From: Pilatotrama ljubarskyi
Lineage: Eukaryota > Basidiomycota > Agaricomycetes > Polyporales > Polyporaceae
Length of the DNA stretch: 46,944 bases
Assembly: GCA_022385805.1 (NCBI GenBank)
Contig: MU277713.1
Coordinates: forward strand, 1 to 46,944
Reading direction: 5' to 3'
The translations under genes were made by a program, and so were the position numbers. Shown here one piece after another: positions 1 to 10,503 of this stretch. Within the stretch, counting starts at the first letter, position 1; every line of letters starts with the position of its first letter. Under the pieces are notes generated by a model. It saw only the letters and a list, made by a program, of their open reading frames with translations. It did no database searches and was not told the DNA's origin.

Positions 1-1028
1 GAGAAGTATCGTACAAAGAAACAAAAGAAACTATATACAGTAAGTAGGAACGTCCATGCTGTGTAACACAGCCACTGTGTGACCTCCGGACCACGTATGG
101 CCAGTACGCAATCCTGGAAGTTCAACACTAAGCAGCTTCGAGATGCCCATACAACACAGGTCAGCAACAGGATTGCAAGTCCAACAGTTATATTTCAGTG
201 ACTTATAGTCAAAAAACACACAACAGTGCACCTGCCTGAAAAGGTAAAAATTGTCGAAAATTTCTGAAATGCCGCCAGATGCCACGTGATGAATTGCTTT
301 GCTGCCAGATGCCTCTGGAGGGGGCGAAGTGGCCTCTTTTGCCCTCGCGATGTCTTCTTGAGGCAAGTTGAGGGCACTTCGAGGGTAGCCGAGGACACTT
401 CGCGGGTGATGCGAGGCTGATTCAAGGCAATCCGGAGGAATCATGCCTCGCGAGGCATCTCAGATTTTTCCGACAATCTGAGAGAGGACTAAACAAGTGA
501 TTCTGTGAGCAGTGTGCATGGGTGCTCTTTTACTCAGAAAAGCAATAGGTTTGCCCGTACAGGCAGATGCACTGTTGGGCAGCGGTGTGCTGTTGCACGC
601 TTCTTGGCTGTGTGTGTGATGTAGATTCAGGTATAACAGAGGCCCAGCCTTAAGCAAAGCCAGACCTTAGTTGGGCTTTCCAGACTGAGCTGGATCCTGC
701 ACATCAGTAAGTAGAATCTACTACCTTCAAACACAAGTAATATTATATTTAGCACCACAGTACTGAGTAATTATGCTTACCTGCTCAGTCCTGGACAGCC
801 AACCACTACTTACTTATATGTAGCTCACTTGATGTACTCAGTAGTATTGTACATAAGATTGTTTATATAGCCATACTTGTCTGCTTCCTTCCCTTGCATA
901 TCTTCTCTACTTCGCTGTTCTCCCCATTTACTCTTATGCATTTGCAATCTTACTACTTTAAACTTACTCTATAGTGTTCTTTTCATTACAATCTGCATTA
1001 TGTGACTTGTGATTGGTCTTGTCACTTG
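1..1028. other. Stretch without a convincing gene
   Basis: Positions 1-660 hold open frames on the minus strand with no recognisable domain, and 660-1028 is AT-richer with no sustained frame. Apart from the palindrome at 443-482 nothing could be supported. Confidence 0.4.
443..482. repeat. Perfect palindrome followed by a hairpin
   Basis: Positions 443-458 are a perfect 16-bp palindrome (ATGCCTCG/CGAGGCAT). It is followed directly by an 8-bp stem, CTCAGATT at 459-466 and AATCTGAG at 475-482, with an 8-nt loop. No transposon ends could be tied to it. It could be an element terminus or a transcription stop structure; neither is shown. Confidence 0.6.
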
Positions 1029-1074
1029 CAATCTTCAATCTTCAATCTTCAATCTTCAATCTTCAATCTTCAAT
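1029..1074. repeat. 7-bp tandem repeat (CAATCTT)n
   Basis: About six and a half uninterrupted copies of the unit CAATCTT. It is a simple minisatellite just upstream of the 493-bp inverted-repeat element. Confidence 0.9.
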
Positions 1075-1190
1075 CAAGCTCATATGCTCAGTCTGAGTGG
1101 CTAATTGTACTTACCATCACACTAGCAGATTTCCCTGCCTCCCTCACAGACTCCTGAGCTGTAAGTACTCCACTCATACTCTTGTTTGTG

Positions 1191-1683
1191 CATCAGTACT
1201 TTCGCAAATCTCTGAGCATCTGGCATGTCTGACCTTTTCTCAGTCAGACCCCTCAGACTTGTCCAACCTGCCAGGTCTGCTGCTACCTAGGGGCCTTTCG
1301 TTGCATATTGCAGCATGGAGCACCTTGCACATGTGTAGTATAAACTCTGTAATTAATTCAGAGCCTTCCTGAAAGAAACTATTGATGCCAATGGCATGAA
1401 ATGGCTTGTCCAGAATGCATCAACTTGGGGTCAATATGAGGCGATAGTAGTCGAGTTAGACTTCACATAGCTGTGGAATATGTAAGAAGGATGCATAGGT
1501 TGGCTTAACAATCTCCACAAGGACGTTTCAGGGGCAAAACATGAAAACTCAAAATGTCTGAACAACCGTCCTGCTACCTCTGAGCTCTGACCATCTGGCC
1601 AGTCTGAATATGTCTGAAACCTGGTCTGAAGGGTCTGAGAGGTCTGCGTCAGACCTCGTCAGACTTTTACACAAATACTGATG
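1191..1683. mobile_element. 493-bp non-autonomous inverted-repeat element, copy A
   Basis: Begins CATCAGTACTT and ends in the imperfect reverse complement AAATACTGATG. Both subterminal zones are packed with GTCTGA/TCAGAC motifs. The middle (about 1420-1510) aligns with the reverse complement of a second copy at 12501-12990, so this is a dispersed family and not a chance hairpin. The dinucleotide TG flanks both ends here, while TA flanks both ends of copy B, suggesting a short 2-bp target duplication. There is no coding capacity. It is MITE-like; the superfamily is not assigned. Confidence 0.8.
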
Positions 1684-1926
1684 TGCCTCCTGTGTCACCG
1701 GCACCTCTGACCCCACCTGCACAGGAGAACAAGTCCTTTGCACCGTTCAGTAACCTCAGCCGTGCAGATTCTCTGACAAAGACAAGGAAGGTCTGCAGTC
1801 CCCTTGCATCCTCTCTTTCCTGCCATTCATTTGTCGTAAACCTTCCTGCAGGTCTGCACTGAGCGACGAAGCTGGATAAGGAAAAGGGCAGGTGTGCGCG
1901 ACACCCCTCTCAATCAATTGTTCTGT
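1684..1926. other. Spacer between repeat elements
   Basis: Short spacer between the 493-bp element and the LTR-like repeat. No gene is supported here. Confidence 0.4.
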
Positions 1927-2333
1927 TGATGGGGAGTTCACGGCACTGAGCGGGTACGATGTGCACTCACGTCAAGTCGTGTTGGCCTGTGCAGTCGCTC
2001 GGACTCCGGTTTGTGTTCCTTCTTGTTCCCGTAGACATTTTCGCTTAGAAGTTCATCGCTTTCTATTTGCTGTTACTCACCTGCTCCACCCTCAATCGTA
2101 GGAACCCATGCACCGCCAATGCTTGGCGGCGTGGATGCAACACTTCAGGCAATCCCGTCTCGTCAAGGATCACGTGACCATGCCCAAATGTGTCCCGGAC
2201 ACGTCACCCCGACCGTCTCACTGCCTCGTTTACTGAACTCCCGACACTTTTGCATTCTAGTTTGCATATTTTCTTTGATCACGACTGGCTCTGTATCCTC
2301 CGGTAGCTAGCGTAAAATGCCTGTACTCGGGAC

Positions 2334-2752
2334 TAGTGATGTGCTGGGCCTGGTCTGAGGCCATTGAAGCCCCCAAGCCGAGCCCTCGAAGCCCGAGCCA
2401 AGCCAGGCCTTTCTGAGCGGCCTGAAGGGCTTGCAGGCCCGGCTTTCGTTTTGTCAGGCCTGAGCCCGGCCGTGAGGCCGTCAACAGTTACGGCCTGCTA
2501 AGCGCTCATTTAGCGCCCGTTCGTCATGAGCCAGTCGACTTTATTCGCTGATTTTTTGCTTTCAAAACACCTAATCTTAGACTTATAGTCAATCACCCAC
2601 ACTCACCCACAGGCCAGGGCTCAGGCTGAGCCGGGCCCGAGCCGGGCTTGAGCCGTCAATGGAGGCCTGGCCTAAGTTTCTCTCGAGCCTGAGCCCTCAA
2701 AGCCGGGCCCGAGCCGGGTCTTTCAGGCTGAGCCGGGCCTGGCACATCACTA
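2334..2752. mobile_element. 419-bp hAT-like non-autonomous element nested in the LTR
   Basis: Ends are inverted repeats: TAGTGATGTGCTGGGCC on the left and the reverse complement of TAGTGATGTGCCAGGCC on the right. The flanks CTCGGGAC (2326-2333) and CTCTGGAC (2753-2760) match at 7 of 8 positions, an 8-bp target duplication typical of hAT transposons. Subterminal regions repeat GAGCCGGGCC-type words. The intact LTR at 33 kb lacks this insertion, confirming the boundaries. There is no transposase. Confidence 0.85.
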
Positions 2753-2777
2753 CTCTGGACTCATGCAATCCAGCTTA

Positions 2778-3168
2778 CACACCGGGGTCTCGCCTTTTCT
2801 TCGTACCCAAGAAGGGGTTAGAGAAACAGAACAGAAATTATATATTATACATCTGATTCTAAGATCACGAGAACGTGTTAGACAATAGGTATTCTCTGGG
2901 ACACAGAATTTCTACTTTTCTTTCTTGTTCTGTAGGCCAGATAATAAGAGTGCCCACTCTTTTCTGGCACGTCACCCGCTGTTTTTCGGTGGGCGCTGCT
3001 ATTTTCTGGACCACAGAATAGGAAAGAAATTTTCAAGTTATGTATCGTGTTCTCCCCTTCCCAGAATGTATAAGATAATAGGTATTATCATGAGAGCAGA
3101 ATATCCAATTTTCAATCCAATTCTCTAACTTGTTCTGAGGTACAAAGAAAAAGCGAAGCCCCGGTGTG
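2778..3168. mobile_element. 391-bp element with 3-bp TTA duplication nested in the LTR
   Basis: The terminal inverted repeats run about 30 bp and start CACACCGGGG on both strands, with about 26 of 30 positions matching. The trinucleotide TTA is repeated at 2775-2777 and 3169-3171. Removing the element plus one TTA restores collinearity with the uninterrupted LTR near 33110. A TTA duplication fits the PIF/Harbinger superfamily; CACTA elements also make 3-bp duplications but start CACT. No transposase is present. Confidence 0.85.
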
Positions 3169-3440
3169 TTATTTGCCCCTTCCAAGTCCACCATTTGCCC
3201 TCGTGTGCAAGACTTGCGCTCAAGCTCACCTTTGTCATCTCCCACCATCACATCTGTCGTCTCCTACATCGTCGCCTGCACTCGTCTCACTCAGCCTCGT
3301 GCACCTCAGGCAAGTTTTGGGTCTTTCCATAGATCTATTATTGGTCTATCTACATTCTGCTATCCCTCCTCCTCTGCACTCTCCAACAACGTTCTCGCCA
3401 CACTGTCTTCTCTCTGACCTGAGAGTGAGGATATTTATCA

Positions 3441-3885
3441 CCGTCGATTGACCTCCCGTCCTGTCATGTTCCTAGGAGCATTGAGGAGCTGCAACTGCCC
3501 GCCTTCAGGTGCAACCACTCCAGTGACCTCTTCCAGCAGCGTGCACTACAGAAGGAGTGCGAATGCGAGGCCAGCCAGAACAGCCTTGTTCGTTCCCACC
3601 AAGAAGCCCAGCACCAAGCCGTCACCGGAGTTTAAGGACAGCAAGCACGGCCACGGGCTGTACTGCTCTCGACGAAACCGTCCCCAAGGACGAATGAGCT
3701 AAGAAGGACCAGCTCCTCGTGCAACACGGTCGCAAGCTCTCTCCTGCCAGCACCTACAAGGAAGACCTATACTGCGCCCCTCCCCCACCCTCTAGGACCC
3801 TTCATACAAATCAGTGTTGATCTAAATATTGGAAAGAAGCATTGGAGCGAGCTTAAGTCATATCTCTACCTAGTGATCCTCTGAC
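3441..3885. other. No confident gene; short helical-coding relic
   Basis: A plus-strand frame at about 3478-3632 reads as Glu/Gln-rich, with words such as LQQ and QKEC, then meets a stop. It could be a decayed coiled-coil or gag fragment next to the LTR. Nothing firmer can be said. Confidence 0.3.
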
Positions 3886-4772
3886 TTGATTGGACCGACA
3901 GCATGGCACTCTAAGTTCAGAGTGGACAGCAAGTTAATTTGTGATCTGCATAGACCATCTTATTACACCTTACTCCGCCCAGAGTGCGACAAGGCCTCAA
4001 TGCCTATGCCCGGCCCCGGGGACCTAAGCACCTATCAGACCGTACCGCTCTGCAGAGTGCACGATGCACGTGAAGCGTCGGGTACATTTCGGAGACACGT
4101 CAGGCTGGGCTTCCGAGGGTGCGTGCAATATGTTTCTAATCATGTTGATTTCGGTCTCGATGATGTCGTATGCCTCAGAGCTCTAGAGGCTCATACAGCC
4201 ATGATCCGTAATTTGCGAGCTGCGCCGAGTGTCGTGGATATCAGCCACAATGTAGAGCTCATAGCTGACCTTATGAAGGCCTCCAGTACGCATCTCGTTC
4301 AAGCTGCGGCGGACGCACTGTTCAAGATTACAGAAGTACGAGATGCACTTCAACTCCGCGGAAAGCCAGCAAGGTCGACAAGGTACAGTCTGTCGCGCAT
4401 GCAGCGGTCGGTCACGAATGTTGTATTTAACCTGGTTCCCCCAGCACGTCCAATAGCGATGACCCAAGCTGCCGTGGTACACCGCCGTCTGTGTTTTCCC
4501 GGGAGCCTCTCCCACACTCCAATGAGTCTACCACGGACGTGCTCATCGATGCAGCCCATCAGTCGCTCACAGAACTTCTCCGCGAGGCTAAGCACGTCCG
4601 GGTCTCTTTGCTCTTAGGGAACTTAGCACAACTGCTGGAAGTGGGGTCCGATGACTCGCCCGCATCTTGTCCTGTGGACGTTGTGATATCAGTGCTGCAG
4701 GGCGGTGAGATGCATCTCAGGCACTTCGAGGGTTTGGTGGAGACCTGGATATCTGCGCTTCGCGCAGTATAG
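3886..4772 (+). CDS. Hypothetical protein, two-exon model, start uncertain
   Basis: I do not recognise this protein. The upstream exon is open from 3886 to the donor at 4383 (AAG/GTACAG), and the downstream exon runs 4445-4772. Joining them with a 62-nt intron keeps phase 2 and gives a continuous frame ending at TAG 4770-4772. The product is mostly predicted helix: residues such as LIADLMKASSTHLVQ lie before the intron and LTELLREAKHVRVSLLLG after it, separated by a Ser/Pro/Asp-rich linker near the splice junction. The start could be ATG 3886, 3997 or an unseen upstream exon. The style resembles the coiled-coil family downstream, but no shared signature could be aligned. It stands alone between the LTR and the 5806 gene. 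Confidence 0.5.
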
Positions 4773-5730
4773 GCGTTACTAGCATGGCTTGCAGCCCTCG
4801 ACCCACAGGCATGCTTGTGATGGTCCTGGTCAAAGTCAAAGGTACACGCTTTTCAGCTATTCAACCATCTCCAGTGTCACAACTCACAGGGGCGGCCCTC
4901 CAGATACACCTGTTAATTGGCCCGGAAAATTGGTGTGCTCTTATTGTTGTCCCGGATGTCCGTAGTGTACCGTATAGTGACATATGCTGCCCCTCGTAGA
5001 CGATTCCCGCCCGCCATCGTCGTTGCTCCTTCAGTCCTCGTTAAATATGTATCATGGCACACTCCCCATCCTTCATATTTGCCTCTAGATTTTCAAACTA
5101 CCTGCGACCTGCCGGAACCAATCAGGGTCACCTCGGGAGTCTGCGGGAGTATATGGGCTGATCAGAAGCATCACGCAGCCGGCAAGTGGTCAAAAAGCGC
5201 GGAGCGGCCAATTGGGCCCAACGAGGTACATGCTAGAGCTTGATGCAGAGTGCGCTCGCAGAACTTGAACACAGATGGCATGTATCAATACGAGTCATAG
5301 AGTTTCCTTGACCCATACACAAACAAGTTGGGAGGTAAAGAATGTACTGTCAGATCGCGAAGGAGGCCCTGGATGGCACTGACATGGTTCCAAGTCCTAG
5401 CCAGAGGCTAGGATGGAGCAAGAGTGTTGGTGGCCATGGCAGTTGCATAGCCGCGCGTCGGGTTTTCCCGGGGTCTTTCGCGTAGCGATGACATAGCATC
5501 TGGAGTATATAGAGGGCGGATGGTTACAGAAAGAGGCCACAACAGCAGCACGAAAGCTCGTATGGCATTAGCACACCGTGTTGACTCTGAAGGTGTACAC
5601 TTATAAGCGGAGAGACTACAGCAGGGAATTCGAACAGGCACAGGAGGAGCAGCTAGTGTTGGAGCATCACCAGGACTCGAGGTTGGTGGGAAGCGGGGGC
5701 GGGAGGGTCTTGTTCTTGTATCGAGCATGA
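4773..5730. other. Intergenic, no supported gene
   Basis: The long minus-strand frame at 5408-6097 overlaps the exon of the next gene out of frame and is Arg/Pro-rich, as expected of a shadow in GC-rich DNA. No other signal was found. Confidence 0.4.
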
Positions 5731-5868
5731 TGCGCCTCGGCTGCAACAATGAACCTAGACAGTCGTAAGTGAAGCGTGGGGAAGACGGAGGGCGCATAGG
5801 AGAATTCACTTGCGAACTGCCTTCTTGGCGGCCGAGGAAGCATGAAGGCCGACCATGTCGCGGACGAG
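5731..5868. repeat. 138-bp block identical to the window end
   Basis: Every base matches 46807-46944, up to the edge of the window. The block contains the last 21 codons and 3' flank of the minus-strand gene at 5806-6310, so the real duplication is longer than can be seen. Confidence 0.95.
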
Positions 5869-6310
5869 GGCGCGCGTTCCGGAGCGCATGACGACGATTT
5901 CGCCCGTCAGGTTGGAGCTGGGAACGAGGTTGCGGAAGGCAGGGCTGGGAGGGAGACCGGGGCGATCCTGGTAGGCGACCAGGAAGCGATATGCGAGGCC
6001 GTGAAAGGCGACGCGGACGGTGCATTCGTGGGTGGGCTCCATGGTGCCGAGGACGGCCTCGAACAAAGGGAACCTTTTGGCGAGAGCGCTCTCGCACGGA
6101 GGAAAGACCGTTACGATCTCAACGGGGAGGGCATCGGCGGAAGAGTTGCCGAAGTAGAGGCCGTTCAATAGCTTTGGATTTCCCTGGAAAGAACAAAGAG
6201 GCGTCAGTGGCACCATCCGCCGAGGGCCGAGGGTCGAGGGGACAGGGACGGACGTCTGTGACCGGACACGGCACGCGAAGAGGCTGGGCGCGCGGCGGCG
6301 AAGGAGGCAT
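5806..6310 (-). CDS. Duplicated hypothetical protein of about 137-141 residues
   Basis: Not recognised. The main exon is 5806-6183 (125 residues). A small first exon starts at ATG 6310 (MPPSPPRAQPLR). The intron ends in TTCCAG before codon GGA at 6183; two in-phase donors are possible (GTGCCG or GTCACA), giving a product 12 or 16 residues longer than exon 2. The mature part has a hydrophobic beta-like core (CTVRVAFHGLAYRFLVAY, GEIVVMRSG) and a basic tail (SAAKKAVRK). A TATAAA box lies about 88 bp upstream of ATG 6310, which supports that start over the internal ATG at 6216. The 3' end recurs at the end of the window, and the region upstream recurs at 30.5 kb, so the locus is part of a multi-copy cassette. 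Confidence 0.65.
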
Positions 6311-6396
6311 GTCTTCGAAACCGACGCCCACGGTCAGGGAGTGCAGGAGAGTGCAGTAGTTAGATAAGTAGGGCACGGATGGGTTAGCTGAGCGAC

Positions 6397-6404
6397 CTTT
6401 ATAC
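6397..6404 (-). promoter_or_regulatory. TATA box of the gene at 5806-6310
   Basis: On the minus strand the sequence reads CGCGTATAAAGG, a good TATA match about 88 bp upstream of ATG 6310. Confidence 0.55.
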
Positions 6405-6439
6405 GCGCTGCTTGCTTGTGTACACGTGCTGGGGCTGGA

Positions 6440-6581
6440 GAGCAGCGGCAGTCGGACCGCGGAGTGAGACTCGGACTTTGGTCGAGTTATGAGCTCCCCG
6501 GGGGCAAGCAACTGGAGGGCCGCTAGGGCATTGCGGGTGGCTTGTGCTGCTCTCAGCCTCGGATGCGCGCAAGAAGATTGT

Positions 6582-6621
<40 letters not shown>

Positions 6622-6992
6622 GTACTGACCTTGGGGATGAGCGTGTGGCCTGAGGAGTGTCGCAGGAAAGGAGCGTCGCCTCGCCCGGGGTCCTGACAGG
6701 ACTCCGGACTCCAGAGTCCAGAGCTGTGAGCGTCTGGTGGGACGCGTGCTTATACTTTCACAGTGGCACTATCTACTTTCGACAATCTGCTTCTCCTGGA
6801 TCGACGTCGATAGTCGACTGGTCCACAGTCGATGCGCACATCCACACAGTCCACGGCACGCTCCCCTTGTTCCGACACCTCCGTCAAAGGTCTTCTGAGC
6901 ATGTCGCAAGCACCTTTGCTTGGGCCAGGTGCTGCCGCGCCTCAGCCAGGCTTTCGCTCACCAAGGGTCGTTGTCGTGCGTCCATCGCCTTT
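6440..6992. repeat. Duplicated promoter block, copy 1
   Basis: Aligned base for base with 30539-31129. The lengths (553 and 591) differ by 38, which is exactly the difference in the G run (39 against 77), so there is no other indel, and only a handful of substitutions were seen. It lies between the minus-strand gene at 5806 and the plus-strand RING gene at 7146, so it probably acts as a divergent promoter or 5' region. Short plus-strand frames inside it, for example from ATG 6901, have no homologue that I recognise. Confidence 0.9.
6582..6620. repeat. Poly-G run of 39
   Basis: Thirty-nine uninterrupted G, followed by TGTACTGACC. The homologous site in the second block has 77 G at 30681-30757. 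Confidence 0.9.
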
Positions 6993-7047
6993 CGACGCGA
7001 GAGCGGGTCTCTTGTATATTGGCAATTGATAGTAGTGCCAACGTCCG

Positions 7048-7434
7048 GTAAGCCCCAACAGTCCACTTTCCGTTTCCGTCTTCCCAGGTAGTTCACTCCC
7101 CCGTCGTCGTCCGAACCGGTACGGCCTGCCGCCACTCCCGTCGTGATGCGCCCAAAGTGCCCCATCTGCGACACCTGCTTCTCGCAAGAGCATCTCGATA
7201 GCCGTGCAGTAATGCTGGGAAACTGCCGTGCATTTCTTCCTCGTTCCTGGCACGACACTCCCCCGCTCACATATCCGAACAGGCCATGTCTTTTGCAGCC
7301 TGTGCTTCCGGCGCACGGTGTCGCTGGTCGCATCAGGGACTGCGGATCACGATGGCTGTAGTACTTGCTGCGGTGTGTGGGAGCAGTTATATTTGGTGGG
7401 GCCGCCGCCATGGGGGCCGCGTTGGTACGTCTAG
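7048..7434 (+). CDS. RING-HC finger protein (C3HC4), N-terminal RING; coding from ATG 7146
   Basis: A probable E3 ubiquitin ligase-type zinc finger. Exon 1 (7146-7227) and exon 2 (7283-7434) join through a 55-nt intron (GTGCAT..AACAG) to give a RING that starts four residues from the N-terminus: C-x2-C, 18 residues, C-x-H-x2-C-x2-C (CRHVFCSLC), 17 residues, C-x2-C. All eight zinc ligands are present, and the RING exists only after splicing, which supports the intron. A likely 5' UTR intron lies at 7048-7087 (GTAAGC..TTCCCAG). As modelled the protein is about 77 residues and ends shortly after the last ligand; further exons (possible donor after TGCG near 7367) cannot be excluded. It lies tail-to-tail with another RING gene. 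Confidence 0.65.
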
Positions 7435-7685
7435 GCGTTGTAGTTTCTCGTATACACTGAATTCATTTCGCGCTTCGGAGGTTGTTCTCATTAGGCTTAC
7501 CATGAATGCGAGGATTGCCGCGTTCGCAGCAGCGTGCGGCAGATTCCTACATTCTGCAGCCACTCCAGACCCCATGAGACGTCCTTCGTCACCCGCTCCG
7601 TCGTTGTGCTCTACTCTCCGTCACTCGCCAACTCGCTTGCACTAGTTCTCGTTGACGTTCCTGTCACCTGCAAGTCCGCGCCTAG

Positions 7686-8340
7686 TCAGATGTGACATGC
7701 AGGCGCTCCTGGAAACGATTCCCGGTAAGCGTACAGCGCAATCTGAGTCGCTTTTCACTTACACGGGACTCGGGATCATCACTCTCGCATCGCTTACCAA
7801 GGCTCTCGAGATGTTGTTCAAGGAGTGTCAGGCGCTCCGTGTAATGTTGATTCAACCTCTCGGCTGCTTTGCTTTGCGCGTCGAGTCGCTGTATGTTGCC
7901 CTGATTCCAGATGTGCTGTTCGCGCAAGTATTCCAAGGTCCTCTGCCACACACCGATCGGGTATTCGGTCTCGAGCACCTTCTACTCGGTCGCAGTGGCG
8001 CTGTGTGCAGACGTTAGCCGCGATGGTTAGAGCGCATCCCACCGTACCTTTTCACATTGTCTACCAAACGTTGGTCGGACTCGTCCTCGTGGTACAGCAA
8101 GAACAGCTTTTTGACTCTGTTTTCTTGGTGAAGTGACGACCGGCAGACTTCACAAGATCCGTTTTCTAGCACCGGTCTGCTTTGTACGCAGTCTCGATGG
8201 TATACATGGCCTAACTGGGCGTTAGAATAGGGGTCATATCTGCTGGAGATCTGCCTACCACAGCTCGTGACTACAGCTTCAGACTCCTCCCGTACGTCGC
8301 TGAGGAACGGTGACTTGCATATAAGGCAGAAGTGATGCAT
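7686..8340 (-). CDS. RING-H2 finger plus coiled-coil protein, 144 residues
   Basis: Four exons: 8259-8340, 8065-8210, 7798-7981 and 7686-7708, with all phases matching. The protein starts MHHFCLIC and carries a RING-H2: C-x2-C, 18 residues, C-G-H-x2-H-x2-C (CGHVYHRDC), 11 residues, C-x2-C. The CGH motif is created by the first intron, 48 nt with a CTAAC branch site. A helical region rich in Glu, Gln and Arg follows (residues about 75-135), predicted to form a coiled coil. RING plus coiled coil is the usual layout of small dimeric E3 ligases; the ligase role is inferred. The last exon is tiny and the coil stops abruptly, so the C-terminus may be truncated or continue into the frame near 7500-7600. 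It lies next to and antiparallel to the RING gene at 7146. Confidence 0.7.
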
Positions 8341-8695
8341 GGTAGAGGGCGTTGCTCGCTGACAACTTGCGCTACGCCCTAGTACTCTTATACGACTTTC
8401 GCATGTCTGAAGGGACGATCGTCTTTCTTCAGGTGAGTCCAATACTCCCATTGTCTCAAGCCTCAAAGGGCAGTTCGGAAGGGCCGGTGCGAATGGAAAG
8501 CAACTCAAGGCACGCTTTCGTCCATGCTCCTCCGGCCCATCTTCGGCAAGACGCTATCATGTCTTGATTGTCGCGAGACAAAGCGCTTTGTCTACGAGTC
8601 TGACAATATAACACGACCATGATCTGGGTAGTATTCATTCGTCATTGGCGTTCCTCTGAGTACTCACACTCACACTCACGCTGCTCATCCAGAAC

Positions 8696-9959
8696 ATGGC
8701 GTGCCCATATCTTCAAGCTCTCAAGGAGACGAAGCGCGCAATGGTGTCGCTGCTGGAGAGCTACAGTGAGCAACTTGGTCGGTAAGCTCCCCCTGAATGA
8801 GATGCTGGTGATGGATGAACCGACTGACACGACTTTAGTGACCTCGGCGTACACACCGTGAATGATCTTGAGATCTGGAGAGGGTCTTTGTTGTCGACCC
8901 TGAAGGCTGGCTCTACGACTCTGAGTCTCGACATTCTACAAAAGCTTCACGCAGAAGCCGTCTGGGCCCAACACACCGACGTCTCCACCTTGGCCATCGA
9001 TCTCGCTGGAGTCATCTCACGAACGGACCGGCTGCAACATATACAGGACGAGGTATGGTGTGCTGTGCGTGACATGACCATTATCTGACGCTGTCGTCGA
9101 AGATTAGACCACTGTTCGGACGCGTTGGATCCTCACATGACGTAGTGCGTTCAAACTTGAACAATACGTTAGGTTGGTCCGTGGCACTATTGGGGGCACT
9201 CCGCCGAGACGAAGACGTACTAGGAAGGGACTTACACCTAGTCCAGAAGTGCCACTACTATCTCGGACAGACGGAGGTTTGTGCTAGTTCTCGTCGCCAC
9301 GGTGCTTGACGATGAACAATCTTCAGACTCGCGCCGCTCTCGACCTCCTCGTGAAGAACGCTGGCCGCATCTCGGAGCATACGCTTGAGGCTGTCTACAA
9401 GAAGCTTCTGTGCCTGCTGGAGGATCGCGTGGCCGCCTTCTGGATTCTGTGCACTACTTTGGAAGATGCAACGTCGACATGGCATCCAGGCGAAGTGCTC
9501 GAGGAGGAGAGGCGCGATGTCGTCCAGCGGATGCAGCGGATGTATGGACAACTGGTGGAGCAGTCAGAAAGACAATCCTTGCTGATCGACGAAGCGAAGG
9601 TATGCTTTCGAGGATCGCAACTCGTTCTGTGCTGACTGTGCAAAACAGCTTGTTCGTGAGGAAGTCCGTGCCAGGGCTCTTATTGAAGGGAACGGAGCAG
9701 AATTTACCCTAGACGATCTGCTCGCAGCAAGGTCCAGGTACGCCAAGTACCAAGCATCTATTGCAGAGGTTACACGGGTGAGTCGTCGTCTGTAGCTTGC
9801 GTATGATGTGAATAGCTGAGAGAGACCCTGCAGGACCAGCTCGAGGCTGACATCCTCTTCGAGACACAGATGAGTGCCATACGGCTTTTGGTGCAAGTTT
9901 GTGATATGGTGCGAGCGTCGGATGCACTTGCACAGAGTACGAATACTACTAGTGTGTAG
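8696..9959 (+). CDS. Coiled-coil family protein, member 1, 333 residues, six exons
   Basis: Function unknown. Exons: 8696-8781, 8839-9052, 9103-9276, 9327-9599, 9649-9777, 9834-9959; total 1002 nt, every junction in phase. Intron 1 is phase 2 and introns 2-5 are phase 0, a pattern repeated in the members at 21899-23166 and 24952-26144. The product is almost all helix, with coiled-coil stretches; no enzyme motif, signal peptide or membrane segment was seen. Family marks: DLAGVISRTDRLQHIQDE at the end of exon 2, LLIDEAK at the end of exon 4, and LDDLLAARS in exon 5. The ATG is preceded by a possible splice acceptor (CATCCAG), so a further 5' exon is possible. It follows the two RING genes directly. 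Confidence 0.75.
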
Positions 9960-10499
9960 TCACAAGTGTAACTTGCCCAGCTGTCGTCAGAGTATCCATA
10001 CAATAACCTCATCTCCAGGATATGGGCCCCGTCACGCTCAGGCCTTCAGACCTTCAGATGCCGGACGCGGCTTTGCGACACCAACGCGTCTGCAGTACTG
10101 ATACCCGCCTTGATGTCGTTCCGTGCAAGATCGCTCTCAATACCCCAGCCCTGGAGCTCTCTCCCCACGCTAGCATGCATTCCGTAGGCCTCCGTCCCCG
10201 GGCTATTTTCCGTATGCTAAAGCACCTCTGCGTTCCGCAAACCTGGTATTAAGTCGTCCTGTTGTGACGACAGGGGCAGGGCGCCTACGGGGGATAGTTG
10301 CGCTTGACAAGCGCTTCACAAGACTTGTGATATTTTGCAACTGCGGCCTCCGCTCTAATGTTCGGACGAGGTTGCCTGCCATCCTGATTTAGTGATAATC
10401 ACTACTTCACTAATGGGACTGCAGTCGACCGGAGTTAGTGCGCCACGACTGGGGGTTACACCAGAGCGGTCGTCCGGCAGGCTGAGCACTACTAACGGT

Positions 10500-10503
<4 letters not shown>
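9960..10503. other. Intergenic, no supported gene
   Basis: Short frames only; nothing recognised. Confidence 0.4.

Larger units (their letters stand above)
1927..3440 (+). mobile_element. Solo LTR-like repeat, copy 1, CpG-decayed, carrying two nested insertions
   Basis: Starts TGATGGGGAG and ends ATTTATCA, giving the TG...CA ends and short inverted ends (TGAT/ATCA) of an LTR. After removing the insertions at 2334-2752 and 2778-3168 it is collinear along its whole length with 32699-33353. Flanking tetranucleotides CTGT and CCGT are an imperfect candidate target duplication. Most differences from copy 2 are CG in copy 2 against TG or CA here, the mark of deaminated methyl-cytosine. No gag or pol is adjacent, so it reads as a solo LTR; the retroelement family is unknown. 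Confidence 0.7.

Noticed and set aside
5408..6097. 229-residue minus-strand frame
   Set aside because: Overlaps the 5806 gene exon in another frame and is Arg/Pro/Ser-rich; a shadow of GC-rich coding sequence.
7146..8340. A single RING gene spanning both RING fingers
   Set aside because: The two RING fingers are on opposite strands.
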